From JAZOXB01 sp040096185 (GTDB lineage Bacteria > Bacillota > Clostridia > Oscillospirales > Oscillospiraceae), in contig NZ_JBBMFF010000248.1 in the NCBI RefSeq assembly GCF_040096185.1, positions 1-64,000 of the forward strand: 64,000 bases of DNA, in the 5' to 3' direction. Below, one piece after another: positions 54,853 through 61,471 of the stretch. Position 1 is the first letter of the stretch, and each line of letters begins with the position of its first letter. Made by a program: the position numbers and the translations under genes. The notes beneath the pieces were generated by a model that saw only the letters and a program-made list of their open reading frames with translations, did not search any database and was not told where the DNA came from.

Positions 54853-56223
54853 ATGGCAGACTATCAACTCATCGTCATCGGCGCGGGCCCCGGCGGCTAT
54901 ACCGCCGCACTGCGCGCCGCGAAGCTTGGCCTGCATACGGCTGTTATTGAGGACCGCGAGTGCGGCGGCACCTGCCTGAACCGCGGCTGTGTGCCGACGA
55001 AGGCTCTGCTGCACGCCTCGCAGGTCTGGAGCGATGCGCACCACTGCGCGGGCGTCTGCGCAGATGGCGCGAGCCTCGACCTTCCGGCGCTGTACCGCCA
55101 CAAGGACGAAATTTCGCAGACGCTCAGCAGCGGCATCGAGGGCCTGTTCCGCAGCGCGAAGGTCACGCTCCTGCGCGGCCGCGCCCGCATCACAGCTCCC
55201 GGCTGCGTCGAGATCACCGGGCAGGATGCCGGGACCGTCACGGCGGAGCATATCCTCATCGCCACCGGCTCCGTTCCGGCCCGCCCGCCCATTCCCGGCC
55301 TGGAGCTTGCCATGACCTCGGACGAGCTGCTTAAGGGAACGGACCGCCTCTACCGCTCCATCGTCATCATGGGCGGCGGCGTCATCGGCGTGGAATTTGC
55401 CACGTTCTACAGCGACCTCGGCTGCGAGGTTACCGTGATCGAGGGCCTTGACCGCCTGCTGCCCGGCATGGACCGCGAGCTCGGTCAGAACCTTGCACAG
55501 CTGCTCAAGAAGCAGGGCGTGCGCGTGTTTGCCAACTCCATGGTCCAGCGCGTCGAGCAGGGCAAGGACGGTCTGACCGTCCACTTTACCACCCGCGGCA
55601 AGGAGGACTTCGTCACGGGCGAGGCCGTGCTCTCGGCCTTCGGCCGCAGCCCGAACTGGAAGGGCCTGTTCGCAGACGGCCTCCAGCCGGAGACGGACGG
55701 CCGCCGCATCCATACGGATGAAAACGGGCAGACGAGCATTCCCGGCATCTATGCCATCGGCGATGTTTCGTCGCCGGTGCAGCTGGCCCACGTCGCGGCG
55801 GCGCAGGGAACGGCTTGCGTGGAGCGGCTTGCGGGCCGCACGCCGAGCGTCCGGCTGGACCTCGTCCCCGGCTGCGTCTATTGCCGCCCGGAGATCGCCT
55901 CCGTCGGCCTGACCGAGGCCGACGGCAAGGCGCGCGACATCCCGGTCAAGGTCGGCAAGTGCACGCTTTTTGCCAACGCCCGCACCATGATCGCAGGCAC
56001 CGGCCGCAGCTTTATGAAGGTCGTCGCCCACGCGCAGACCGGCGTGCTGCTCGGCGCGCAGCTCATGTGCGAGCATGCGACCGATATGATCGGCCAGCTC
56101 AGTCAGGCCATTGCCAACGGCATGACGGCCCGCCAGCTGCTGGCAGCCATGCGCCCGCACCCGACGTTTGAAGAGGCGCTCGGCGAGGCGCTCGAGGAGC
56201 TCGTCGCGAAGCTGCCGGAATAA
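54853..56223 (+). CDS. lpdA: Dihydrolipoamide dehydrogenase (L protein)
   Basis: Lpd reoxidises the dihydrolipoyl arm of GcvH and passes electrons to NAD. The 456-aa flavoprotein has FAD loop VIGAGPGGYTAALRAAKLG, the redox disulfide GGTCLNRGCVPTK, the NAD loop MGGGVIGVEFATFYSDLG, and the C-terminal His-Pro-Glu/His region MRPHPTFEEAL. AAAGGAG precedes ATG 54853. It is the last enzyme of the operon, completing the P-H-T-L set. Confidence 0.96.
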   Translation: MADYQLIVIGAGPGGYTAALRAAKLGLHTAVIEDRECGGTCLNRGCVPTKALLHASQVWSDAHHCAGVCADGASLDLPALYRHKDEISQTLSSGIEGLFRSAKVTLLRGRARITAPGCVEITGQDAGTVTAEHILIATGSVPARPPIPGLELAMTSDELLKGTDRLYRSIVIMGGGVIGVEFATFYSDLGCEVTVIEGLDRLLPGMDRELGQNLAQLLKKQGVRVFANSMVQRVEQGKDGLTVHFTTRGKEDFVTGEAVLSAFGRSPNWKGLFADGLQPETDGRRIHTDENGQTSIPGIYAIGDVSSPVQLAHVAAAQGTACVERLAGRTPSVRLDLVPGCVYCRPEIASVGLTEADGKARDIPVKVGKCTLFANARTMIAGTGRSFMKVVAHAQTGVLLGAQLMCEHATDMIGQLSQAIANGMTARQLLAAMRPHPTFEEALGEALEELVAKLPE

Positions 56224-56263
56224 GCCCCGCCGCCCCGGCATAGGATGTCCGCGGGGGGATCGT

Positions 56264-56443
56264 ATGGAAGGGGAACTTCGCATTCGCGTGCTCCGGCCGG
56301 ACCAGCCGGAGGCGCTTCTGGCGCGCCGCGTGGCGCAGGTGCATGCCGCTCTGCTTGAGGAGCTGCTGCCAGAGCTGGCGCCGACGCCGGAGGAGCAGGC
56401 TGCGCTGCTGGATGCCATGCTTTCTGCGCTTTCTGAAACATAA
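56264..56443 (+). CDS. 59-aa protein of unknown function at the element end
   Basis: A small acidic, helical product (MEGELRIRVLRPDQPEALL ... LLDAMLSALSET) starts at ATG 56264 with a weak GGGGGA upstream. It follows lpdA by 40 nt, and its TAA abuts the palindromic repeat. I recognise no family. Its size and place near the element end could suit a recombination directionality factor, but nothing in the sequence shows that. Confidence 0.4.
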   Translation: MEGELRIRVLRPDQPEALLARRVAQVHAALLEELLPELAPTPEEQAALLDAMLSALSET

Positions 56444-56604
56444 GGCAGCACCGCACGATTTAGCGAGAGCATTCGGCGAGATGTTTTTCGTCGAGACAAG
56501 GTTTGAAAAGTGCAGATGTACTTTGTGTACCTCAAACTTTTCAAACCGATAGATCGGTGAAAAATATCCGGCGAAGGCCGAAGCTGCAATTGTGCTGTGC
56601 TGCC
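56444..56604. repeat. 161-bp palindromic MITE-like element
   Basis: The ends are inverted copies: GGCAGCACCGCACGATT and AATTGTGCTGTGCTGCC. Inner arms also match, including GGTTTGAAAAGT/ACTTTTCAAACC around GTAC-rich loops. The whole block folds on itself as a long imperfect hairpin. It has no coding content and no obvious target duplication beyond AA. It looks like a miniature inverted-repeat element inserted right after the small ORF. Confidence 0.7.
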
Positions 56605-56610
56605 AAAACA

Positions 56611-56646
56611 AAAACGGGATCGCTGCTTGCGCAGCGGTCCCGTTTT
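56611..56646. terminator. Bidirectional terminator at the inner right end
   Basis: AAAACGGGATCGCTGC pairs with GCAGCGGTCCCGTTTT (one G-U) around TTGC, giving a 16-bp stem with T runs in both directions. It ends the gcv operon and, in the other direction, the truncated sigK transcript. Confidence 0.85.
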
Positions 56647-56686
56647 GTGAGCCGGAAGGGGAAATGACGCCCCGGCGGATGTATTG

Positions 56687-56691
56687 CATTT
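56687..56691. other. attachment core at the N-half boundary
   Basis: On the minus strand: GTTGA-AAATG-CAATACATCC. Left is sigK, right is the element. Same core AAATG as at 45925-45921. Confidence 0.85.
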
Positions 56692-57011
56692 TCAACACAC
56701 CTTGCCGCATACGTTGCAAGGCGCGCGCCCTTTTTCGGGTCGAAAGTCGAGATGCCCTTGATGAGTCCAATGGTGCCGATGGAGATCAGGTCCTCCTGAT
56801 CGGAGGTCTGCGTGTAGTATTTCTTCATGATGTGCGCTACGAGGCGGAGATTCCGCTCGATGAGCACATTGCGCGCCTCCAGATCGCCCTGTGCGGCGCG
56901 CTCGAGATACTCCCGCTCCTCCCGCGCCGTCAGCGGCTTCGGAAAGGAACCGCCGTTCGACAGGCGCAGGGAATACAGCATGCTGCTGATGATGAGCCAT
57001 ACGGCCAGCAT
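56687..57011 (-). CDS. sigK: Sigma-K, N-terminal half with pro-sequence (split by element)
   Basis: Sigma-K is the late mother-cell sigma factor. This half begins with a hydrophobic stretch of about 22 residues (LAVWLIISSMLYS), resembling the cleavable pro-sequence of Bacillus pro-sigma-K. Next come FPKPLTAREEREYLERAAQGD, then region 2: RNVLIERNLRLVAHIMKKYY, QEDLISIGTIGLIKGISTFDPKKGARLATYAARCVEN. At the boundary the frame runs into element DNA and stops at 56541, giving a useless 156-aa product. Excision adds the C-half in frame. GGGGTGG precedes the ATG. Confidence 0.95.
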
Positions 57012-57029
57012 AAGAAACCACCCCCTGCC

Positions 57030-57057
57030 ACTGTATTCCCGAGCGGCAAGTCCATAT
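57030..57057 (-). promoter_or_regulatory. Candidate sigma-E promoter of sigK
   Basis: On the minus strand ATA (57057-57055), 17 bp, then AATACAGT (57037-57030) fit the mother-cell sigma-E pattern (ATA, 16-18 bp, CATACANT), about 20 nt before the ATG. Confidence 0.6.
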
Positions 57058-57073
57058 ACCGGCCGAAAGATAC

Positions 57074-57108
57074 AAAAAACCTCTCCCGGAGACCCGGGAG
57101 AGGTTTTT
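57074..57108 (-). terminator. Terminator between rplS and sigK
   Basis: CCTCTCCCGG pairs with CCGGGAGAGG around 4 nt, with T runs on both strands. It lies just after rplS, insulating sigK from it. Confidence 0.85.
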
Positions 57109-57118
57109 GCGGATAAAC

Positions 57119-57460
57119 TCAGACCTTCTCCTTGACCTTGGCGGCCTTGCCGAGGCGGTTGCGGAGGTAGTAGAGCTTCGCACGGCGGACCTTGCCGCGG
57201 CGAACGGTCTCGACCTTCACGATGCTCGGAGAATGAACGGGGAAAACCTTCTCGCAGCCGACGCCGTAGCTCAGGCGGCGGACGGTGATGGACTCCTCAA
57301 TGCCGCCATGCTTGCGGGCAATGATCGTTCCCTCGAACACCTGCACTCTCTCACGAGCGCCTTCCTTGATTTTCACATGAACGCGAACGGTGTCGCCGAC
57401 ATTCATCTGCGGCAGTTCTTCCTTCATGTACTGGCTGGTCAGAGCCTTCATCAGATCCAT
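57119..57460 (-). CDS. rplS: 50S ribosomal protein L19
   Basis: L19 sits at the 30S-50S interface. The 113-aa protein has the family signatures NVGDTVRVHVKIKEGARERVQVFEGTIIA, RKHGGIEESITVRRLSYGVGCEKVFPVHSPSI and RRGKVRRAKLYYLRNRLGK. I chose ATG 57460, 9 nt after AGGAGG; an in-frame ATG at 57478 overlaps that site poorly. It is alone here, without the trmD-rimM neighbours often seen. Confidence 0.97.
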   Translation of the reverse strand: MDLMKALTSQYMKEELPQMNVGDTVRVHVKIKEGARERVQVFEGTIIARKHGGIEESITVRRLSYGVGCEKVFPVHSPSIVKVETVRRGKVRRAKLYYLRNRLGKAAKVKEKV

Positions 57461-57541
57461 AATGTTTGTCCTCCTCATTTATTAGGCGTTCGTGCAAGTG
57501 TTGACATCACCGCAGAGGACCGCCCATTCACAGACTTGATT

Positions 57542-57570
57542 AGTTTACCACAAAACCGTGCAGAATGCAA
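57542..57570 (-). promoter_or_regulatory. Promoter of rplS
   Basis: TTGCAT (57570-57565), 17 bp, TAAACT (57547-57542) on the minus strand. The ~75-nt leader may hold an L19-type leader element, but I could not confirm a fold. Confidence 0.55.
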
Positions 57571-57708
57571 GCAAAACTTTCATTTTTTCTTCGGAAAACG
57601 AATGGGAACGCGGAATGTGATTTTTTTGTGAATTTCTGTCGGACTGGGTGCTTTTTCACGGGAGCTGTGCTATAATGACCGGAGAAAATGCTGATTTGAG
57701 GGACTGTT

Positions 57709-60156
57709 ATGAAACAAAAATCCAAGCAGCCGCATCTGCGCGTCTATCGCCAGATCCCGATGCTGCAGGCAGACCCGGCAGAGGGCCTTTCTCCGCAGGA
57801 GATCAAGCTCCGGCAGAGCAACGGCCTGAGCAACATTATGCCGCCGTCCAATACGAAGTCCGAGGGGCAGATCATCAAGGAGAATGTCCTGACCTTCTTC
57901 AACCTGATCTTCCTGGTGCTGGCGCTGTGCCTGTGCCTTGTCGGCTCGTTCAAGAATCTGATGTTTCTGCTCGTCGCTGTGGCTAACACAGTCGTCGGCA
58001 GCTTTCAGGAGATCCGCGCTAAGCGCGCCGTCGATAAGCTGACGCTCGTCGCGGCGGGAACGGCGAAGGCCATCCGCTCCGGCCAGCGCGTCTCCGTGCG
58101 GACGGATCAGCTTGTCCGCGATGACATCGTGGAATTTGCGGCGGGCGACCAGATCTGCGCGGATGCCGTCGTGCGTGACGGACAGCTGCAGGTCAATGAG
58201 TCTCTGCTGACTGGCGAGGCCGATGCCATTCTGAAAAATCCGGGCGACACGCTGAAGTCCGGCAGCTTTGTGATCTCCGGCCGCGCCCGCGTGCAGCTGA
58301 CGCATGTCGGCTCGGAGAGCTATGCGGCAAAGCTGGCGGCCGAGGCGCGGCGCAATGTCCGCTCTACAAAGTCCGAGATGATGCTCTCCCTGACAAAGCT
58401 CATCACGGTCGTCGGCATCGCGCTCATCCCGCTCGGCATCATCCTGTTCCTGCGTCATTTCCTGTCCGTGTTCCAGGGCCTGCCGCTGCGCGACTCCGTG
58501 GAATCCACGGTCTCGGCCCTGATCGGCATGATCCCGGAGGGCCTTTACCTGCTGACGAGCGTCGCCATCGCGGCCAGCTGCCTGAAGCTCTCGCGCAAGC
58601 GCGTGCTCGTGCAGGATATGAACTGCATCGAGACGCTGGCCCATGTGGACGTGCTCTGCGTGGATAAGACCGGCACGATCACGGAGCCGACCATGGAGGT
58701 CACGGACGTCTATCCGCTGAACTCCGAGCGCTTCAGCTACGACGATATCGAGAAAATTCTCGCAGCGTTCTACCACGGCGAAGAGCCGGATAACGAGACG
58801 GCCCGCGCCATGGGCCAACAGTTCGCGGGCGAGACGACTTGGCGCGCCGTCAAGCGCATGGCCTTCTCGTCCTCCACAAAGTGGTCGGGCGCCGATTTCG
58901 GTGAAAATGGCCGCTATGTGGTCGGCGCGCCGGAATTCATCATGGGCGACCGCTATGATTCCATCCGAAGTGAGGCGGAGCCGTGGTCCGAGCGCGGCTG
59001 CCGTGTGCTGCTGCTCGCGGCCTATGACACGGCGTTCGACGACGGCCCGCTGCAGAGCGCTCACGTCGCGCCCATTGCACTTGTCTTCCTGTCAAACCTG
59101 CTGCGCCCCGACGCGCAGGAGACGTTCCGCTATTTTGCCAGTCAGGGCGTGTCTGTCCGTGTTATCTCGGGCGATAACCCGATCACGGTCGCGCAGGTCG
59201 CGGCCCGTGCCGGCATCGAGAATGCCGATCGTTATGTCGATGCAATGACCCTCTCCACGGAGCAGGACTTCGAGGAGGCTGTCAAGTATTACACCGTCTT
59301 CGGCCGCGTCACGCCGGAGCAGAAGCGCTATCTTGTCCGCGCCTTCCAGAAGCAGGGCCATACGGTCGCCATGACGGGCGACGGCGTCAATGACGTGCTG
59401 GCGCTGAAGGATGCCAACTGCGGAATCGCCATGGCCTCCGGCAGTCAGGCTGCCTCGCAGGTTGCACAGATCGTGCTGCTCAATTCCCAGTTCAGTGCGA
59501 TGCCAGCCATCGTGGCGGAGGGCCGCCGCGTCATCAATAACATCCAGCGCGCGGCCTCGCTGTTCCTCGTGAAGAATATTTTCTCGTTTGCGTTGACGCT
59601 CCTGCTGCTGTTCATCGACATGCCCTATCCGCTGCTGCCTATCCAGCTGTCGCTCATCAGCACGTTTACCATCGGCATCCCGTCGTTTTTCCTCGCGCTG
59701 GAGCCGAATTACGCGCGCGTGGAGGGCAAATTCATGCGCAACGTCATTCGGCGGGCCATGCCGGGCGGCCTGACGAACCTGACGATCGTGCTGCTGGCCG
59801 GGTTCTTTACCTCGACGTTCGGCCTGAGCAATGAGCAGCTCAACACGATCTGCGTCTGGGTCATGTCCGCCGTCGGCCTCGTTACGCTGTATCATGTCTC
59901 CGTCCCGTTCACGCGCCTGCGCCTCGCTGTGCTGGCTGCCATGACGGCGGCGATGCTGTTCTGCCTGCTCGTCATCCCGGCGTTCTTCGACCTCCCGGCG
60001 CTCAATGCCAGCTCGGCCCTCATCCTCGTTACGCTCCTGCTGGCCTGCCCGACCGTGATGCGCTTCTTCCGCGTCATCTTCGATAAGCGCGTCGCCAAGC
60101 TCGACCTGGCTCCGGCTAAGAAGCAGAAGAAAAAGCGCCACCGTTTTGAAAAGTAA
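57709..60156 (+). CDS. Cation-transporting P-type ATPase
   Basis: This ATP-driven cation pump of 815 aa has the phosphorylation motif CVDKTGTIT with Asp319, the TGEA actuator loop (NESLLTGEADAIL), the P-domain GDGVNDVLALKDANCG, and a membrane motif IPEGLYLLTSVA. About ten membrane segments are visible. There is no N-terminal heavy-metal-binding domain. The pattern is nearest to CtpE/PacL-like Ca or related cation ATPases; the ion is not certain. A TATAAT at 57671-57676 lies 32 nt before the ATG with a poor -35. Confidence 0.9.
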   Translation: MKQKSKQPHLRVYRQIPMLQADPAEGLSPQEIKLRQSNGLSNIMPPSNTKSEGQIIKENVLTFFNLIFLVLALCLCLVGSFKNLMFLLVAVANTVVGSFQEIRAKRAVDKLTLVAAGTAKAIRSGQRVSVRTDQLVRDDIVEFAAGDQICADAVVRDGQLQVNESLLTGEADAILKNPGDTLKSGSFVISGRARVQLTHVGSESYAAKLAAEARRNVRSTKSEMMLSLTKLITVVGIALIPLGIILFLRHFLSVFQGLPLRDSVESTVSALIGMIPEGLYLLTSVAIAASCLKLSRKRVLVQDMNCIETLAHVDVLCVDKTGTITEPTMEVTDVYPLNSERFSYDDIEKILAAFYHGEEPDNETARAMGQQFAGETTWRAVKRMAFSSSTKWSGADFGENGRYVVGAPEFIMGDRYDSIRSEAEPWSERGCRVLLLAAYDTAFDDGPLQSAHVAPIALVFLSNLLRPDAQETFRYFASQGVSVRVISGDNPITVAQVAARAGIENADRYVDAMTLSTEQDFEEAVKYYTVFGRVTPEQKRYLVRAFQKQGHTVAMTGDGVNDVLALKDANCGIAMASGSQAASQVAQIVLLNSQFSAMPAIVAEGRRVINNIQRAASLFLVKNIFSFALTLLLLFIDMPYPLLPIQLSLISTFTIGIPSFFLALEPNYARVEGKFMRNVIRRAMPGGLTNLTIVLLAGFFTSTFGLSNEQLNTICVWVMSAVGLVTLYHVSVPFTRLRLAVLAAMTAAMLFCLLVIPAFFDLPALNASSALILVTLLLACPTVMRFFRVIFDKRVAKLDLAPAKKQKKKRHRFEK

Positions 60157-60160
60157 AAAA

Positions 60161-60204
60161 CGCTCCGCAGGCAGCCTGAACGGCTTCCTGCGGAGCGATT
60201 TTTC
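60161..60204. terminator. Bidirectional terminator
   Basis: CGCTCCGCAGG pairs with CCTGCGGAGCG around a 15-nt loop, with AAAAAA before and TTTTT after. It serves the ATPase gene and the convergent rubrerythrin gene. Confidence 0.85.
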
Positions 60205-60208
60205 TGCC

Positions 60209-60754
60209 TTAATAGTTCTCGGCGTGGAGCTCAAAATAGCTCTGCGGATGATTGCACACGGGGCAGACCTCCGGAGCGGCCGTGCCGACAACAATGTGGC
60301 CGCAGTTGCGGCACTCCCAGATCTTGACCTCGCTCTTTGCGAAGACGGCGGCCGTCTCCACATTGTGCAGCAGGGCGCGATAGCGCTCCTCGTGATGACG
60401 CTCGACCTCGCCGACCATGCGGAAGCGGGCTGCCAGCTCCGGGAAGCCCTCTGCCTCGGCCGTTTTGGCAAAGCCTGCATACATGTCCGTCCACTCGTAG
60501 TTCTCGCCCTCTGCGGCCGCTGCGAGGTTCTCGGCCGTGCTACCGATGCCGGCCAGCTCCTTGAACCACAGCTTGGCGTGCTCCTTCTCGTTGTCCGCCG
60601 TCTTCAGGAACAGCGCCGCGATCTGCTCGTAGCCCTGCTTCTTTGCTACGGAGGCAAAGAAGGTGTATTTGCTGCGGGCCTGCGATTCGCCTGCGAAGGC
60701 GGCCTGCAGGTTCTTTTCCGTCTGCGTGCCGGCGTATTTTGTGGTTTTTGCCAT
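60209..60754 (-). CDS. Rubrerythrin
   Basis: Rubrerythrin reduces hydrogen peroxide in anaerobes. The 181-aa protein has a diiron ferritin-like domain (AFAGESQARSKYTFFASVAKK, DNEKEHAKLWFKEL, EVERHHEERYRALL) and a C-terminal rubredoxin domain with CRNCG and CPVCNHPQSYF. All iron ligands are present. It supports an anaerobic lifestyle. AGGAGAC precedes the ATG. Confidence 0.96.
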   Translation of the reverse strand: MAKTTKYAGTQTEKNLQAAFAGESQARSKYTFFASVAKKQGYEQIAALFLKTADNEKEHAKLWFKELAGIGSTAENLAAAAEGENYEWTDMYAGFAKTAEAEGFPELAARFRMVGEVERHHEERYRALLHNVETAAVFAKSEVKIWECRNCGHIVVGTAAPEVCPVCNHPQSYFELHAENY

Positions 60755-60769
60755 GATGATCGTCTCCTG

Positions 60770-61447
60770 TTATTGATTTGTTATTGTCTCGGCCGGGGCT
60801 GCGTCCGGTGCAGCCTCAGCGGCCTTGATGCGCTGATACATGTCCTGCATCTGCCGGTCGATTTCGGCTATCTTCCCGGCACAGGCAAGCATTTCTTCAT
60901 TGATCCCCGCGGGCAGGCGGCTGCGGTCAGCCTTGTAGCGGATATCGTGCTCCAGACTGGCCCAGAAGTCCATGGCGATGGTACGGATCTGAACCTCCGC
61001 CAGCACCTGCTCTGTCCGGTCCGAAAGGTAGACCGGCACGCGCAGGTCCAGATGCAGGGAGCGGTAGCCATTGTAGTTCGGCGTTTTGATATAGTCCTGC
61101 CGCTTGACGATCTCCAGATCCTGCTGGCGCTCGACCATCTCCGCCACGCGGTAGACGTCGTCGATGTAGCTGCACACGACGCGCACGCCCGCAATATCGT
61201 TGACATTCTGCATGGCGGACTCCAGCGTCAGGGGCAGGCCCTTCTTCAGGAGCTTTGCCGCGATGCTCTCGGGGGATTTGACGCGGCTTTCAATATGGTG
61301 GATGGGATTGCGTGCGTACAGCACGTTGAATTCACTGTTCAGAACCTCAAACTTCAAGGTGAGCTGCCGCCCTGCAGCGGCGTAGAGATTCCGCATGACA
61401 AGAAACGCATGCGCGTTTTCCAGCAGCGGCGCGGTGGAACAATCCAT
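60770..61447 (-). CDS. Small alarmone synthetase (RelA/SpoT synthetase domain)
   Basis: This enzyme makes (p)ppGpp from GTP/GDP and ATP. The 225-aa protein contains only the synthetase domain: HHIESRVKSPESIAAKLLKKGLP, the DIAGVRVVCSYIDDVYRV motif, the G-loop region YIKTPNYNGYRSLHLDL, and EVQIRTIAMDFWASLEH. There is no hydrolase, TGS or ACT domain, as in YjbM/YwaC-type enzymes. GGAGGGA precedes the ATG. It lies 15 nt upstream of rubrerythrin on the same strand, suggesting a stress-linked pair. Confidence 0.92.
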   Translation of the reverse strand: MDCSTAPLLENAHAFLVMRNLYAAAGRQLTLKFEVLNSEFNVLYARNPIHHIESRVKSPESIAAKLLKKGLPLTLESAMQNVNDIAGVRVVCSYIDDVYRVAEMVERQQDLEIVKRQDYIKTPNYNGYRSLHLDLRVPVYLSDRTEQVLAEVQIRTIAMDFWASLEHDIRYKADRSRLPAGINEEMLACAGKIAEIDRQMQDMYQRIKAAEAAPDAAPAETITNQ

Positions 61448-61471
61448 AACGCATCCCTCCTGTAAATGGCT

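Larger units (their letters stand above)
45921..56691. mobile_element. skin-like sigK intervening element carrying the glycine cleavage operon
   Basis: The element separates two same-strand halves of sigK. Its ends share the core AAATG, and the predicted length removed is 10,766 bp. Removing one core copy plus the DNA between joins GTT GAA AAT G to AG ATC CTC ATG in frame, reading VENEILM as in Bacillus sigma-K. The excised circle would carry ATTGC-AAAT-GCAAT, a perfect dyad typical of a serine-recombinase site. Inside are the recombinase, a riboswitch-controlled gcvT-glyA/gcvH/gcvPA/gcvPB/lplA/lpdA operon, a 59-aa ORF, and a palindromic repeat. No phage structural genes are present, unlike known skin elements. 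Confidence 0.9.

Noticed and set aside
54793..56589. A 598-codon reverse-strand frame opposite lpdA
   Set aside because: It is antisense to a well-supported gene, of low-complexity Arg/Ala/Ser composition, typical of GC-rich shadow frames. It matters only as the possible readthrough tail of the recombinase in the circle.
45562..57011. sigK halves as two decayed pseudogenes or the result of an inversion
   Set aside because: Both halves are on the same strand, each is undamaged, the joint frame is exact at a shared core, and an intact recombinase is adjacent. Decay or inversion would not give this.
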